From: an uncultured Porphyromonas sp.
GTDB lineage: Bacteria > Bacteroidota > Bacteroidia > Bacteroidales > Porphyromonadaceae
DNA length: 11,973 nt
Reading direction: 5' to 3'
Assembly: GCA_900539155.1 (NCBI GenBank)
Contig: UQBE01000051.1
Location: forward strand, 1-11,973
This document shows positions 1-6,813 of this stretch, one piece after another. A program made the position numbers and the translations under genes. The notes under the pieces were generated by a model that had not been told where the DNA came from, did no database searches, and saw only the letters and a program-made list of their open reading frames with translations. Numbering within the stretch: the stretch's first letter is position 1; every line of letters starts with the position of its first letter.

Positions 1-95
1 TCATTCTTCCCTCAACACCGAAATCAGCTTTTCATTTATAATGCGTCAGCCCTGTCAGCTCTGGTGTCGTCTGTCTAGGCGACGGGAAATATCCG

Positions 96-103
96 TACCT
101 TTG
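96..103 (+). promoter_or_regulatory. Bacteroidota-type -7 promoter element before ansA
   Basis: The octamer TACCTTTG matches the Bacteroidota primary-sigma -7 consensus TAnnTTTG exactly. It lies about 34 nt before the ATG at 137, so transcription would start near 108-110 and leave a leader of about 28 nt. No good TTTG-like -33 box is seen 19-22 nt upstream. The box rules out the longer ansA reading frame that begins at 41, because that start would lie upstream of the promoter. The leader holds a small GTGC-TTTG-GCAC hairpin just before the start codon. Confidence 0.6.
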
Positions 104-136
104 CACATTAGTTACGATAGGTGCTTTGGCACAAAG

Positions 137-1201
137 ATGTATGAACCCATGACTGCAACACGAGATACGGCGACTTTACCTCACCTGAAGGTCATCTATA
201 CAGGCGGGACTATAGGGATGGTGCAAGATACAGAGACCGGCGCGCTCAAGGCTTTCCAGTTTGACTACCTCAGAGAGCATGTCCCTGAGCTGGATCAGCT
301 CCACTGCACCTTCGACATAGCTCAGTGCGACCCGCCCATAGACTCCTCAGCGATTACCCCAGCTCTGTGGATTAAGCTGGGACGGATGATACAGGCTGAG
401 ATGAAGCAGTACGATGGTTTTGTCATCCTCCACGGAACCGACACGATGGCATACACCGCCTCTGCTCTGAGCTTTATGCTACGAGGACTCGATAGACCCG
501 TCATCCTGACCGGGTCGCAGCTCCCTATCGGACGACTACGCACTGATGGCAAGGAAAATCTTATCACCGCCTTCGAGATTGCACTAGCAAGACGAACCGA
601 TGGGACGCCGATGATTCCCGAGGTGGCCGTTTACTTTGAAGATTATCTCTATCGAGGCAACCGCACGCTCAAGTATAGTGCAGAGCACTTTGAGGCGTTC
701 GCATCGCCCAATTACCCACACCTCGCCTTTGCCGGAATTGATATAAAGTATAGTCCTAGCTCTATAGGCTTTGCAGAGCCTACGATTGCGCACGAGTGGG
801 TTGCCGGCTTCGACCAGCAGGTGGTGGTGCTCAAGCTCTTCCCTGGACTATCAGCCTCACTCCTCGACCACATCTTGCACACTCCTGGGCTACGTGGTGT
901 GGTCCTGGAGACCTTTGGCAGTGGTAATGCGCCTACCGATACGACCTTCCTCTCGACTATCCGCACAGCTGTGGAGCGTGGTATCACCATAGTCAATGTC
1001 ACTCAGTGCTACTCTGGCTCGGTGGTGATGGCTCGCTATGAGACTGGTAATGTGCTGAGCCAGACGGGAGTCATCGGCGGTGGCGATATGACTACGGAGG
1101 CAGCCGTGACTAAGCTGATGTATCTCTTGGCGCAAGACTTGTCCCAAGAGATGGTGTCTCGTCTGATGCAGGTCTCCCTACGTGGTGAGCTGACGGTATG
1201 A
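137..1201 (+). CDS. ansA: Type I (cytoplasmic) L-asparaginase
   Basis: Hydrolyses L-asparagine to aspartate and ammonia in the cytoplasm. The 354-residue product is close to the usual 330-350 of the family. Both asparaginase signatures are present: YTGGTIGM at residues 21-28, with Thr25 as the likely nucleophile, and LHGTDTMAYT at 98-107, with the Thr101-Asp102 pair. A conserved DGKENL segment at 137-142 carries the expected lysine. There is no signal peptide, which fits the cytoplasmic type I enzyme rather than periplasmic type II. I chose the ATG at 137 because it is the first start after the -7 box at 96-103; the ATG at 149 is an alternative. The frame stays open upstream to 41, but that part lies before the promoter. 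The stop overlaps the next gene by 4 nt (ATGA), so the two are probably cotranscribed and translationally coupled. Confidence 0.93.
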   Translation: MYEPMTATRDTATLPHLKVIYTGGTIGMVQDTETGALKAFQFDYLREHVPELDQLHCTFDIAQCDPPIDSSAITPALWIKLGRMIQAEMKQYDGFVILHGTDTMAYTASALSFMLRGLDRPVILTGSQLPIGRLRTDGKENLITAFEIALARRTDGTPMIPEVAVYFEDYLYRGNRTLKYSAEHFEAFASPNYPHLAFAGIDIKYSPSSIGFAEPTIAHEWVAGFDQQVVVLKLFPGLSASLLDHILHTPGLRGVVLETFGSGNAPTDTTFLSTIRTAVERGITIVNVTQCYSGSVVMARYETGNVLSQTGVIGGGDMTTEAAVTKLMYLLAQDLSQEMVSRLMQVSLRGELTV

Positions 1202-2007
1202 TACGATTTATGAGTCTGGCGAGTGGTAGCACGGGAAACTGCTACTACCTCGAGCACAACCAGCAGGGCATACTTATCGATGCGGGGATCACGCACTACG
1301 ATATTAAGGAGGGACTGGCCCAGCAGGGTCTCTCGCTAGAGCGTGATGTGCAGGCAATCCTCCTAACACATAACCATGCAGACCACGCACGTACTGTCGG
1401 AACCCTGGCGAACCACTACGAGCTACCTGTCTATGCGACGCAGCCTGTGCAGGTAGAGCTGGATCGTATGAGAGGGGTGGAGCGCATCAAGCATCAGGAG
1501 CGCTTTGCGATAGAGGCTGAGCAACCCTTTGAGTTAATCGGACTGACGATTACCCCTTTCACCGTGCCACATGACAGTGCTGACAATGTGGGCTATCACA
1601 TCTCGTCGGAGGAGGGCTTCTCCTTTACCCTAGCTACAGACATAGGTCACCTGACGCCTACGATAGAGCACTATGCTCGCATCGCACATCACCTCGTGCT
1701 AGAGTCAAACTATGACACGGAGATGCTACGGATCGGCAAGTATCCGCCCTTTCTTAAGAAGCGCATCAGCGGTCCGCTCGGGCATCTGAGCAATGCTGAG
1801 TCGGTGGACTTCCTCTGTCGTATCTGGAGACCCACGATGCGCAATGTCTTCCTCTGCCATCTGAGTAAGGAGAATAATCATCCGGAGCTGGTACGCAAGA
1901 CTTTCGACATACGGCTCTTCTCCGAGGGAATCCGCGTCGGCAAGGATGTCTACATCACGCCTCTGCAACGCAATCACTGTAGCCCGATGTACCTACTAGA
2001 GACCTAG
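1198..2007 (+). CDS. YycJ/WalJ-like metallo-beta-lactamase-fold hydrolase
   Basis: A 269-residue member of the MBL-fold group that contains Bacillus YycJ/WalJ, proposed to act as a DNA exonuclease linked to replication and repair; that role is inferred from the family. The fold's metal ligands are visible: THNHADH at residues 57-63 (HxHxDH), His125-Asp126 in VPHDSADN, Asp148 in LATDIGH, and His221 in LCHLSKENN near the C-terminus. The N-terminal FMSLASGSTGN and the later PLGHLSN at 193-199 are typical of this group rather than of glyoxalase II or RNase Z. The start ATG overlaps the ansA stop by 4 nt; Met5 is an alternative start. There is no signal peptide. No classical terminator follows directly, only a weak CTCTCT/AGAGAG hairpin without a T-run. 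Confidence 0.87.
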   Translation: MIRFMSLASGSTGNCYYLEHNQQGILIDAGITHYDIKEGLAQQGLSLERDVQAILLTHNHADHARTVGTLANHYELPVYATQPVQVELDRMRGVERIKHQERFAIEAEQPFELIGLTITPFTVPHDSADNVGYHISSEEGFSFTLATDIGHLTPTIEHYARIAHHLVLESNYDTEMLRIGKYPPFLKKRISGPLGHLSNAESVDFLCRIWRPTMRNVFLCHLSKENNHPELVRKTFDIRLFSEGIRVGKDVYITPLQRNHCSPMYLLET

Positions 2008-2086
2008 AGACGCTACTCGCTCTCTCCTTCCTACTCAGAGAGATGACCGAATGGTATGAATTTACAAAAGAATCTTCCAGCGATTA

Positions 2087-2094
2087 AACCTTTG
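2087..2094 (+). promoter_or_regulatory. Weak candidate -7 element for a short transcript
   Basis: AACCTTTG differs from TAnnTTTG only in its first base. A TTTA at 2061-2064, resembling the TTTG -33 box, lies 22 nt upstream. If used, transcription would start near 2100, just before the hairpin series. This is inference from a one-mismatch match. Confidence 0.25.
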
Positions 2095-2099
2095 CGATG

Positions 2100-2283
2100 A
2101 AGCACTCTCTAAAGAAACCGAAAGCCCCTGCCGTTGAGTGGGGCGAAGACTTATTGCGTGGTGACACGCGTTGTGCCTGCCTTTGGATTTAAGCTTTTTA
2201 CGAAGGCGCTACAGGCACCAGAAAGAAGGCACAAATGTTTTTTATCGATATGGTTGTTCCCCTGTGCCTTCTTTCTTTTTTTT
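2100..2283 (+). ncRNA. Candidate structured RNA ending in an intrinsic terminator
   Basis: Four hairpins follow one another without a coding frame. First, GCCCC (2124-2128) pairs with GGGGC (2140-2144). Second, GCGTG (2156-2160) pairs with CACGC (2165-2169) around GTGA, a GNRA-type tetraloop. Third, GTGCCTG (2173-2179) pairs with CAGGCAC (2212-2218), with an inner CCTTTG/CGAAGG stem (2180-2185 with 2201-2206). Fourth is the terminator at 2220-2283. TTGTGCCT (2171-2178) can also pair with AGGCACAA (2227-2234) in the terminator's left arm, so two exclusive folds are possible. This could be a free small RNA, an extended 3' UTR of the ansA operon, or a leader controlling readthrough into the dipeptidase gene. 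I do not recognise a named RNA family. Confidence 0.38.
2220..2283 (+). terminator. Strong Rho-independent terminator
   Basis: AGAAAGAAGGCACA (2220-2233) is perfectly complementary to TGTGCCTTCTTTCT (2263-2276). This gives a 14-bp stem with a 29-nt loop, followed by an unbroken run of eight T (2276-2283). It ends plus-strand transcription only three bases before the next -7 box. It lies more than 200 nt after the hydrolase stop codon, which is far for a simple operon end. Confidence 0.8.
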
Positions 2284-2285
2284 CG

Positions 2286-2293
2286 TATCTTTG
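2286..2293 (+). promoter_or_regulatory. Bacteroidota-type -7 element before the C69 dipeptidase gene
   Basis: TATCTTTG matches TAnnTTTG exactly. The usual -33 position falls inside the upstream terminator stem and has no clear TTTG. The expected start near 2298-2300 leaves a leader of about 100 nt before the ATG at 2399. That start lies inside the left arm of the next hairpin. Confidence 0.55.
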
Positions 2294-2352
2294 AATCCAT
2301 CAGTCGCTCGCAGAGATTTCTCAGAGGTGATGACTGATGGATTCACTTTTTT
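2292..2352 (+). terminator. Terminator-like hairpin overlapping the promoter
   Basis: TGAATCCATCAGTC (2292-2305) is perfectly complementary to GACTGATGGATTCA (2332-2345). This is a 14-bp stem with a 26-nt loop, followed by C and six T (2347-2352). The left arm begins within the last two bases of the -7 box. It may back up the preceding terminator against readthrough, or form an early attenuator or protective 5' hairpin on the dipeptidase mRNA, which would still keep at least nine base pairs. The sequence alone does not decide. Confidence 0.6.
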
Positions 2353-2398
2353 ATCCCAAGTATCGTACAACTTATCTATAATACTGATATTAAGAACT

Positions 2399-4054
2399 AT
2401 GACACAGAATGCAATGACTAGGCTACTAGCCCTACTCACTACACTTCTACTCGTCGGGGCTAGCCAGAGCTATGCCTGCACGGGTCTTCTCGTTGGCAAG
2501 GGAGCATCGACCGATGGCTCGGTGATGATCTCCTACAGTGCCGACTCACACACGCTCTACGGTGAGCTATACTACTGGGCTGCTGCCGACCACGCTCCAG
2601 GCTCTATGAGACAAATCACGGAGTGGGACTCAGGCAAGCCTCTCGGACAGATACCTGAGGTAGCACACACCTACTCGGTAATCGGCAATATGAATGAGCA
2701 CGCTCTAGCTATCACAGAGTCTACATGGGGTGGTCGTGAGGAGCTGATGGACCCTAACGGTCTGATGGACTACGGTAGCCTCATCTATGTGACCTTGCAG
2801 CGCGCTAAGACGGCTCGTGAGGCTATCGAGGTGATGACTACTCTGGTCAAGGAGTATGGCTACGCTAGCTCTGGTGAGAGCATCTCCATAGCTGACAAAA
2901 ACGAGGCATGGGTCCTTGAGCTAGTTAGCAAGGGTAAGTACGGCAAGGGCGCTGTATGGGTCGCTATGCGTATCCCTGACAATGCAATCTCAGCGCATGC
3001 TAACCAATCTCGCATCCAGCAAATTAAGTTCAATGACCCAGAGAACTGTCTCTACGCTCCCGACGTGATCGACTTCGCTCGTGAGAGAGGCTTCTTCAAG
3101 GGTTCGGACCGGGACTTTAGCTTCCAAAAGGCTTACAACCCCTACACACCAGGTGGTCTACGTGGTTGTGAGGCGCGCGTGTGGGCTTTCTTCAATAAGT
3201 TTAGCGATAATATGGAGCAGTACGAGCGCTTTGTCATGGGTGACGAGAAGGCCTCCAAGCCAATGCCTCTCTATGTCATCCCCAACCGTAAGCTCTCTGT
3301 CTCTGACGTACGAGACATGATGCGCGACCACTACGAGGGTACCCCAATGGATATGACCAAGGATGTGGGGGCTGGTCCTTACGCTGTCCCTTACCGCTGG
3401 CGTCCGATGACCTTCGAGGTAGATGGTCAGACCTACGTCAATGAGCGTGCCATCGCTACGCAACAGACGGGCTTCGTGCTAGTAGCTCAGCTTAGACCTA
3501 ATCTGCCGGACGCTTTCAGCATCTTGTGGTTTGGTGTAGATGACGCCAATACGGCTGTCTTTACGCCTGTCTACTGCTCTTCACTCCGCACACCTGAGTG
3601 CTACCGCGTGGGAAATGGAGATATGATGCACTTCTCCTGGACGAGCGCATTCTGGATTCACAACTGGGTTGCCAACATGGCTTATGCGCGCTATGCGCCT
3701 ATGATGAAGGATATTCGTCCTGTACAGCAGCAACTGGAGCAGAGCTTCGACAAGATTGTCTCGGAGATTGATCAGCAGGCTCTAGCCATCTACCAACAAG
3801 ACCCGATGAAGGCTCGTGAAGTCCTTACGACTTTCTCCTGCGAGACCGCTGACTACGCCACCTATCGCTGGAAGAAGCTCGGTGAGTACCTTCTTGTCAA
3901 GTATATGGATGGCAATATGAAGAAGGAGGAGAACGGGCAGTTCAAGACCAACGGTTATGGGCTGAGCGAGATGCCTTACTTCCCTGGCTACGATAAGGCT
4001 TACTACGAGCGCATCGCCGAGACGACGGGTGATCTGCTCAAGATTGATGAATAA
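2399..4054 (+). CDS. Exported C69-family dipeptidase
   Basis: A 551-residue peptidase of MEROPS family C69 (PepD-like, N-terminal nucleophile fold), expected to cleave dipeptides outside the cytoplasmic membrane; this suits an amino-acid-fermenting bacterium. The start at 2399 gives a clear signal peptide: Arg8, a hydrophobic stretch at 9-21, then SYA before Cys27. Cleavage after Ala26 would expose Cys27 as the catalytic N-terminal cysteine of CTGLLVGKGASTDGS. The conserved HTYSVIGNMNE, GYASSGESISIAD, DHYEGTPMDMT and RAIATQQTGF segments match what I know of Bacteroidales C69 dipeptidases, as does the length of about 550. The frame is open back to 2171, but that part crosses the terminator and promoter and is not coding. 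Met6 (2414) is an alternative start. No lipobox is evident, since SYAC lacks the usual Leu at -3. The gene appears monocistronic. Confidence 0.9.
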   Translation: MTQNAMTRLLALLTTLLLVGASQSYACTGLLVGKGASTDGSVMISYSADSHTLYGELYYWAAADHAPGSMRQITEWDSGKPLGQIPEVAHTYSVIGNMNEHALAITESTWGGREELMDPNGLMDYGSLIYVTLQRAKTAREAIEVMTTLVKEYGYASSGESISIADKNEAWVLELVSKGKYGKGAVWVAMRIPDNAISAHANQSRIQQIKFNDPENCLYAPDVIDFARERGFFKGSDRDFSFQKAYNPYTPGGLRGCEARVWAFFNKFSDNMEQYERFVMGDEKASKPMPLYVIPNRKLSVSDVRDMMRDHYEGTPMDMTKDVGAGPYAVPYRWRPMTFEVDGQTYVNERAIATQQTGFVLVAQLRPNLPDAFSILWFGVDDANTAVFTPVYCSSLRTPECYRVGNGDMMHFSWTSAFWIHNWVANMAYARYAPMMKDIRPVQQQLEQSFDKIVSEIDQQALAIYQQDPMKAREVLTTFSCETADYATYRWKKLGEYLLVKYMDGNMKKEENGQFKTNGYGLSEMPYFPGYDKAYYERIAETTGDLLKIDE

Positions 4055-4081
4055 GCCGTAGGAACAAGTATGTAGTTTCAT

Positions 4082-4150
4082 AGTGGGCAGTGCTAAGTAC
4101 GCGAGACGACTCCGCCAGAGGAGCTGACGAGCTACGGAGCACTGCCCACT
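4082..4150 (+). terminator. Perfect 13-bp inverted repeat, probable terminator or regulatory hairpin
   Basis: AGTGGGCAGTGCT (4082-4094) and AGCACTGCCCACT (4138-4150) are exact reverse complements separated by 43 nt. The spacer contains a small CTCC/GGAG hairpin (4110-4113 with 4120-4123). The tail after the right arm is CCTTTATTATATAG, AT-rich but without a clean T-run. The element starts 28 nt after the dipeptidase stop and ends 23 nt before the ROK kinase ATG. Termination is the simplest reading. A short transposon-like element with 13-bp ends is another, but no flanking target duplication is seen. Confidence 0.5.
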
Positions 4151-4173
4151 CCTTTATTATATAGAGCAACGAT

Positions 4174-5154
4174 ATGTCACTATACTTAGGCATAGACATA
4201 GGAGGTACCAATACAGAGCTGGGCATCGTCGACGATGAGGGGCGAATAGTCTCCTCGCAGACGCTCTCAACGAAGCAGCATGGAGGCGTCTTCGCTGACT
4301 ACATAGATGCCTTGAGCCAGCAGATAGCTCTACTGATTGCTAACCCTGCCCTAACAGACCAGGTGGTCGGAATAGGCATCGGAGCTCCGAATGCTAACTA
4401 TTTCTCAGGTTGTATCGAGGAGGCGGTCAACCTCCCCTGGGTTGGTTCCACTCCGATCGTCGCAGAGCTCTCGGCACGCACGGGGCTACCTGTCATCCTA
4501 GACAATGATGCTAATGCGAGTGCGCTCGGAGAGCATAGCTACGGTGTGGCTCGTGGGCTGGACCACTTTGTCGAGATAACGCTTGGCACTGGGGTGGGTA
4601 GTGGCATCTATGCCGACGGGCGTCTGATACGTGGCTACCAAGGCAAGGCGGGCGAGCTGGGACATATTGCCGTAGGGGAGCAGGAGGAGAAGTGTGGCTG
4701 CGGGCGATACGGCTGTCTCGAAGCCTCTGTTGCCGCACCGGCCGTGGCTCGGCGTGCTGTAAAGCTCAAGAAGCTCTGTATCGAACAAGGTATGTGGAGT
4801 GCACTTTGTGACATACCAGACGAGGAGCTGACGAGCAAGTGTGTCGCAGAGGTGGCTCTAACTACAGGCGACTCATTAGCTAGACAGGTCTTCGAGGAGA
4901 CGGGCGAGATACTGGGCCGCGCCTTGGCTCAGTTCGCTTGCTTCTCAGCACCACAAGCTTTCGTCCTCTTTGGCGGGGTGGCGCAGTGTGGTGACCTACT
5001 CTTGGCTCCTGTACGCAGTGCTTTTGACAAGGCACTACTCCATATATATAGGGGGTCCATCGAGATACTTCTCAGCTCTCTACCGATGGGGCAAGCAGCG
5101 GTATTGGGTGCCGCTTCCTTGGCTCGTGAGAGATACAAGCAGGATGAGCAGTAG
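4174..5154 (+). CDS. ROK-family sugar kinase, probable glucokinase
   Basis: A 326-residue ATP-dependent hexose kinase of the ROK family; glucose is the likely substrate, giving glucose 6-phosphate for glycolysis. The N-terminal phosphate-binding motif LGIDIGGTNTELGIVD covers residues 5-20. ILDNDANASALGE (108-120) holds the catalytic Asp112. LGTGVGSGI (137-145) is the second nucleotide-binding loop. The ROK zinc site is complete: GELGH (160-164) with His164, then CGCGRYGC with Cys174, Cys176 and Cys181. No DNA-binding helix-turn-helix precedes the kinase domain, so this is an enzyme and not a NagC/XylR-type repressor. N-acetylmannosamine or another hexose cannot be excluded. The 13-bp inverted repeat ends 23 nt upstream and no consensus promoter lies between. 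The 3' end overlaps the Nudix gene by 11 nt. Confidence 0.88.
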   Translation: MSLYLGIDIGGTNTELGIVDDEGRIVSSQTLSTKQHGGVFADYIDALSQQIALLIANPALTDQVVGIGIGAPNANYFSGCIEEAVNLPWVGSTPIVAELSARTGLPVILDNDANASALGEHSYGVARGLDHFVEITLGTGVGSGIYADGRLIRGYQGKAGELGHIAVGEQEEKCGCGRYGCLEASVAAPAVARRAVKLKKLCIEQGMWSALCDIPDEELTSKCVAEVALTTGDSLARQVFEETGEILGRALAQFACFSAPQAFVLFGGVAQCGDLLLAPVRSAFDKALLHIYRGSIEILLSSLPMGQAAVLGAASLARERYKQDEQ

Positions 5155-5689
5155 AGAGCACTTTGACTACTGTCCTCGCTGTGGCGCTGAGAGCTTGGTC
5201 GCACACGGTCTCAAGGCGCAGCACTGCCAGAGGTGTGGCTTCACCTACTATCACAACCCGAGTGCTGCCGTGGCCCTCCTCGTGCGGGATCTGCGGGGCC
5301 GGCTACTCGTGGCGACCCGAGGCAAGGAGCCTGCTCGTGGGACGCTAGACCTCCCAGGCGGCTTCGTCGACAAGGGCGAGACAGGCGAAGAGGCTGCGCA
5401 GCGAGAGCTGTGCGAAGAGAGCGGACTACGACTCCCTACGGAGCAGTTTAGCTATGCTTTCTCTTTGCCCAATAGTTACCTTTACAGCGACTTTCTCGTA
5501 CCGACGCTTGACCTCTTCTATACGGTTCAGCTACCGAGCGAGATGCCCGCGGTACGAGCTATGGACGATGTAGCGCAGCTCAGCTGGCTGGCACCTGATG
5601 AGATAGACCCTTCACGCTTCGGACTAATATCTATCCGTCGAGGCATCGCTCGTTATCGATCTTCTTGTGAAGACAGCTTGCGCTCCTAG
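5144..5689 (+). CDS. Nudix hydrolase with N-terminal zinc ribbon
   Basis: A 181-residue Nudix hydrolase that splits a nucleoside diphosphate linked to another moiety. The Nudix box GX5EX7REUXEEXGU is perfect at residues 73-95 (Gly73, Glu79, Arg87-Glu88, Glu91-Glu92, Gly94). In front is a four-cysteine zinc ribbon, CPRC (Cys10, Cys13) and CQRC (Cys28, Cys31), followed by GFTYYHNPSAAVALLV, an arrangement seen in NudC-like and ADP-ribose pyrophosphatase-like proteins. The SQPWPF motif of true NudC NADH pyrophosphatase is not seen, so the substrate is left open. I chose the ATG at 5144 because it sits just before the zinc ribbon; the longer frame from 4970 only reads through the ROK gene. It starts inside the last 11 nt of the kinase gene, suggesting coupled translation. 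Its stop interlocks with that of menE on the other strand. Confidence 0.88.
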   Translation: MSSREHFDYCPRCGAESLVAHGLKAQHCQRCGFTYYHNPSAAVALLVRDLRGRLLVATRGKEPARGTLDLPGGFVDKGETGEEAAQRELCEESGLRLPTEQFSYAFSLPNSYLYSDFLVPTLDLFYTVQLPSEMPAVRAMDDVAQLSWLAPDEIDPSRFGLISIRRGIARYRSSCEDSLRS

Positions 5690-6771
5690 TGGTTGCGGAG
5701 GAGCTGCTGGAGCGCTAGACGGTCGAGCTTACCGTTGTCGTTGTGCGGTAGCTGCGCTACGCAGCGGATCTCTTTCGGGCGGTGATAGGGAGGTAGGAGC
5801 TGTTTGCACGTTTCGTCTAGCCTCTTAGCCAAAGCTTCGGGGAGGCTGTCGCCTTCCAGTACGAGTACGAGCTTTTGTCCTAGTGCCGCATCGGTTACCC
5901 AGCTGATGGCGAGCGGTATGCCGAGTGTCGCAGAGAGCTTGCGCTCGATTGGCTCGGGACTTATCTTGACGCCGCCACTATTGATGATGTTGTCGGCTCG
6001 ACCAGATATGGTAAAGCCCCCATCGGGTTGCAGCTCGACGAGGTCATGGGTCTTGAGTGTAGGTCCTTCGGGATAGAGCAGGCGATCCTCGATGATGAGT
6101 TCGCCTTCGGAGCTTTGGGAGAGATGCACCCCCTCGAGGGGATAGAAGAGGGGAGAGGCGTGGGGACCGTTGAGTCGTCGCAGGGCGATGTGCGAGATGG
6201 TCTCGGTCATGCCGTAGGTGGCGTAAGCTGCTACGGGTAGCGTGCTGAGCTGCGCCTCCACAGCGGGATGAATGGCTCCGCCCCCGATGATCAGTTGCTC
6301 TGCTTGGCTGAGTAGTTTGCGCTCAGCAGGCACCTCCAGTGTGTGGTGTAGTTGGAGGGGTACAAGCGAGACGAAGTGCGGTGCTGCGTTGAGTGTCGCC
6401 AACGGATGGCTCGAGGGAGGTACCACGATCAGCTCGGCACCGGCGAGCAGTGCGCGTACCACCATCATCTTAGCACCTATGTAGCGCAGATCCATCGCTA
6501 GGAGGAGCCGTTTGCCAGCTTCGATCTGAAAGTAGCGGTTGCTCCTGAGTCCACTACGCCGCATAGCGCACTTCGTTAGTCTGATCCGCTTAGGGGTGCC
6601 CGTTGAGCCAGAGGTTTGAACGACCACATACTCCTCGCTGCCCCACCACTCTCTGAGAAAGGCGAGGAGCGGCTGTAGTACCGTTCTGCGCTCGGAGGTT
6701 AGCCCTCGAGCGAACGGCTCTAAGCTCTCCGCATCTACTCGTGCGCTATCTATATATAGGTGCTCGGACAT
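5686..6771 (-). CDS. menE: O-succinylbenzoate-CoA ligase (MenE), short form
   Basis: Activates o-succinylbenzoate with ATP and CoA to OSB-CoA in menaquinone synthesis. The 361-residue product carries the AMP-forming ligase motifs in order: QTSGSTGTPK at 52-61 (phosphate loop), ATYGMTET at 184-191, Asp243 in THDLVEL, GRADNIINSGG at 257-267 (hinge before the C-terminal domain), and NGKLDR at 346-351 with catalytic Lys348. It is about 90-120 residues shorter than E. coli or Bacillus MenE because the N-terminal part before the phosphate loop is reduced; the catalytic motifs are intact. It is the last gene of the men operon. The ATG at 6771 is directly abutted by a five-copy heptamer array and has no Shine-Dalgarno. 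The stop codon overlaps the convergent Nudix stop. The assignment as MenE rather than another ligase rests on both motifs and operon context. Confidence 0.92.
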   Translation of the reverse strand: MSEHLYIDSARVDAESLEPFARGLTSERRTVLQPLLAFLREWWGSEEYVVVQTSGSTGTPKRIRLTKCAMRRSGLRSNRYFQIEAGKRLLLAMDLRYIGAKMMVVRALLAGAELIVVPPSSHPLATLNAAPHFVSLVPLQLHHTLEVPAERKLLSQAEQLIIGGGAIHPAVEAQLSTLPVAAYATYGMTETISHIALRRLNGPHASPLFYPLEGVHLSQSSEGELIIEDRLLYPEGPTLKTHDLVELQPDGGFTISGRADNIINSGGVKISPEPIERKLSATLGIPLAISWVTDAALGQKLVLVLEGDSLPEALAKRLDETCKQLLPPYHRPKEIRCVAQLPHNDNGKLDRLALQQLLRNH

Positions 6772-6806
6772 GTTGGCTGTTGGCTGTTAGCTCTTGGCTG
6801 TTGGCT
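6772..6806. repeat. Tandem heptamer array A, five copies of GTTGGCT
   Basis: Five contiguous 7-nt units in plus-strand order: GTTGGCT, GTTGGCT, GTTAGCT, CTTGGCT, GTTGGCT. Three are identical and two differ by one base. On the coding (minus) strand the array reads AGCCAAC units and runs directly into the menE ATG, so it occupies the place of the ribosome-binding site. Confidence 0.85.
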
Positions 6807-6813
6807 AGAGATA

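Larger units (their letters stand above)
2008..2398 (+). other. 391-nt intergenic region rich in inverted repeats
   Basis: No convincing coding gene is seen. In order the region holds: a weak CTCTCT/AGAGAG hairpin after the hydrolase gene; a poor -7-like box at 2087-2094; four successive hairpins from 2124 to 2276, the last ending in an eight-T run; a good -7 box at 2286-2293; a 14-bp hairpin with a six-T run at 2292-2352; and an AT-rich leader up to the dipeptidase ATG. A 67-codon frame starting with TTG at 2134 crosses these hairpins and looks like chance. Confidence 0.75.

Noticed and set aside
1..78. Open frame on the plus strand ending in TAG at 76-78, possibly the tail of a preceding gene
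   Set aside because: Only 25 codons are visible, no family is recognisable, and another frame is open too. It cannot be told from intergenic DNA.
41..136. Extended ansA N-terminus starting at 41
   Set aside because: It lies upstream of and across a perfect -7 box, and the added residues do not resemble asparaginase. The start at 137 gives the usual length.
2134..2337. 67-codon small ORF with a hydrophobic stretch
   Set aside because: It starts with TTG, runs through two terminator hairpins and a promoter, and its Phe-rich part comes from the T-runs. Not supported as a gene.
4072..4079. TAGTTTCA as a -7 box for the ROK kinase
   Set aside because: It fits TAnnTTTG poorly, with the last two bases wrong, and would place the start inside the 13-bp inverted repeat. 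Too weak to call.
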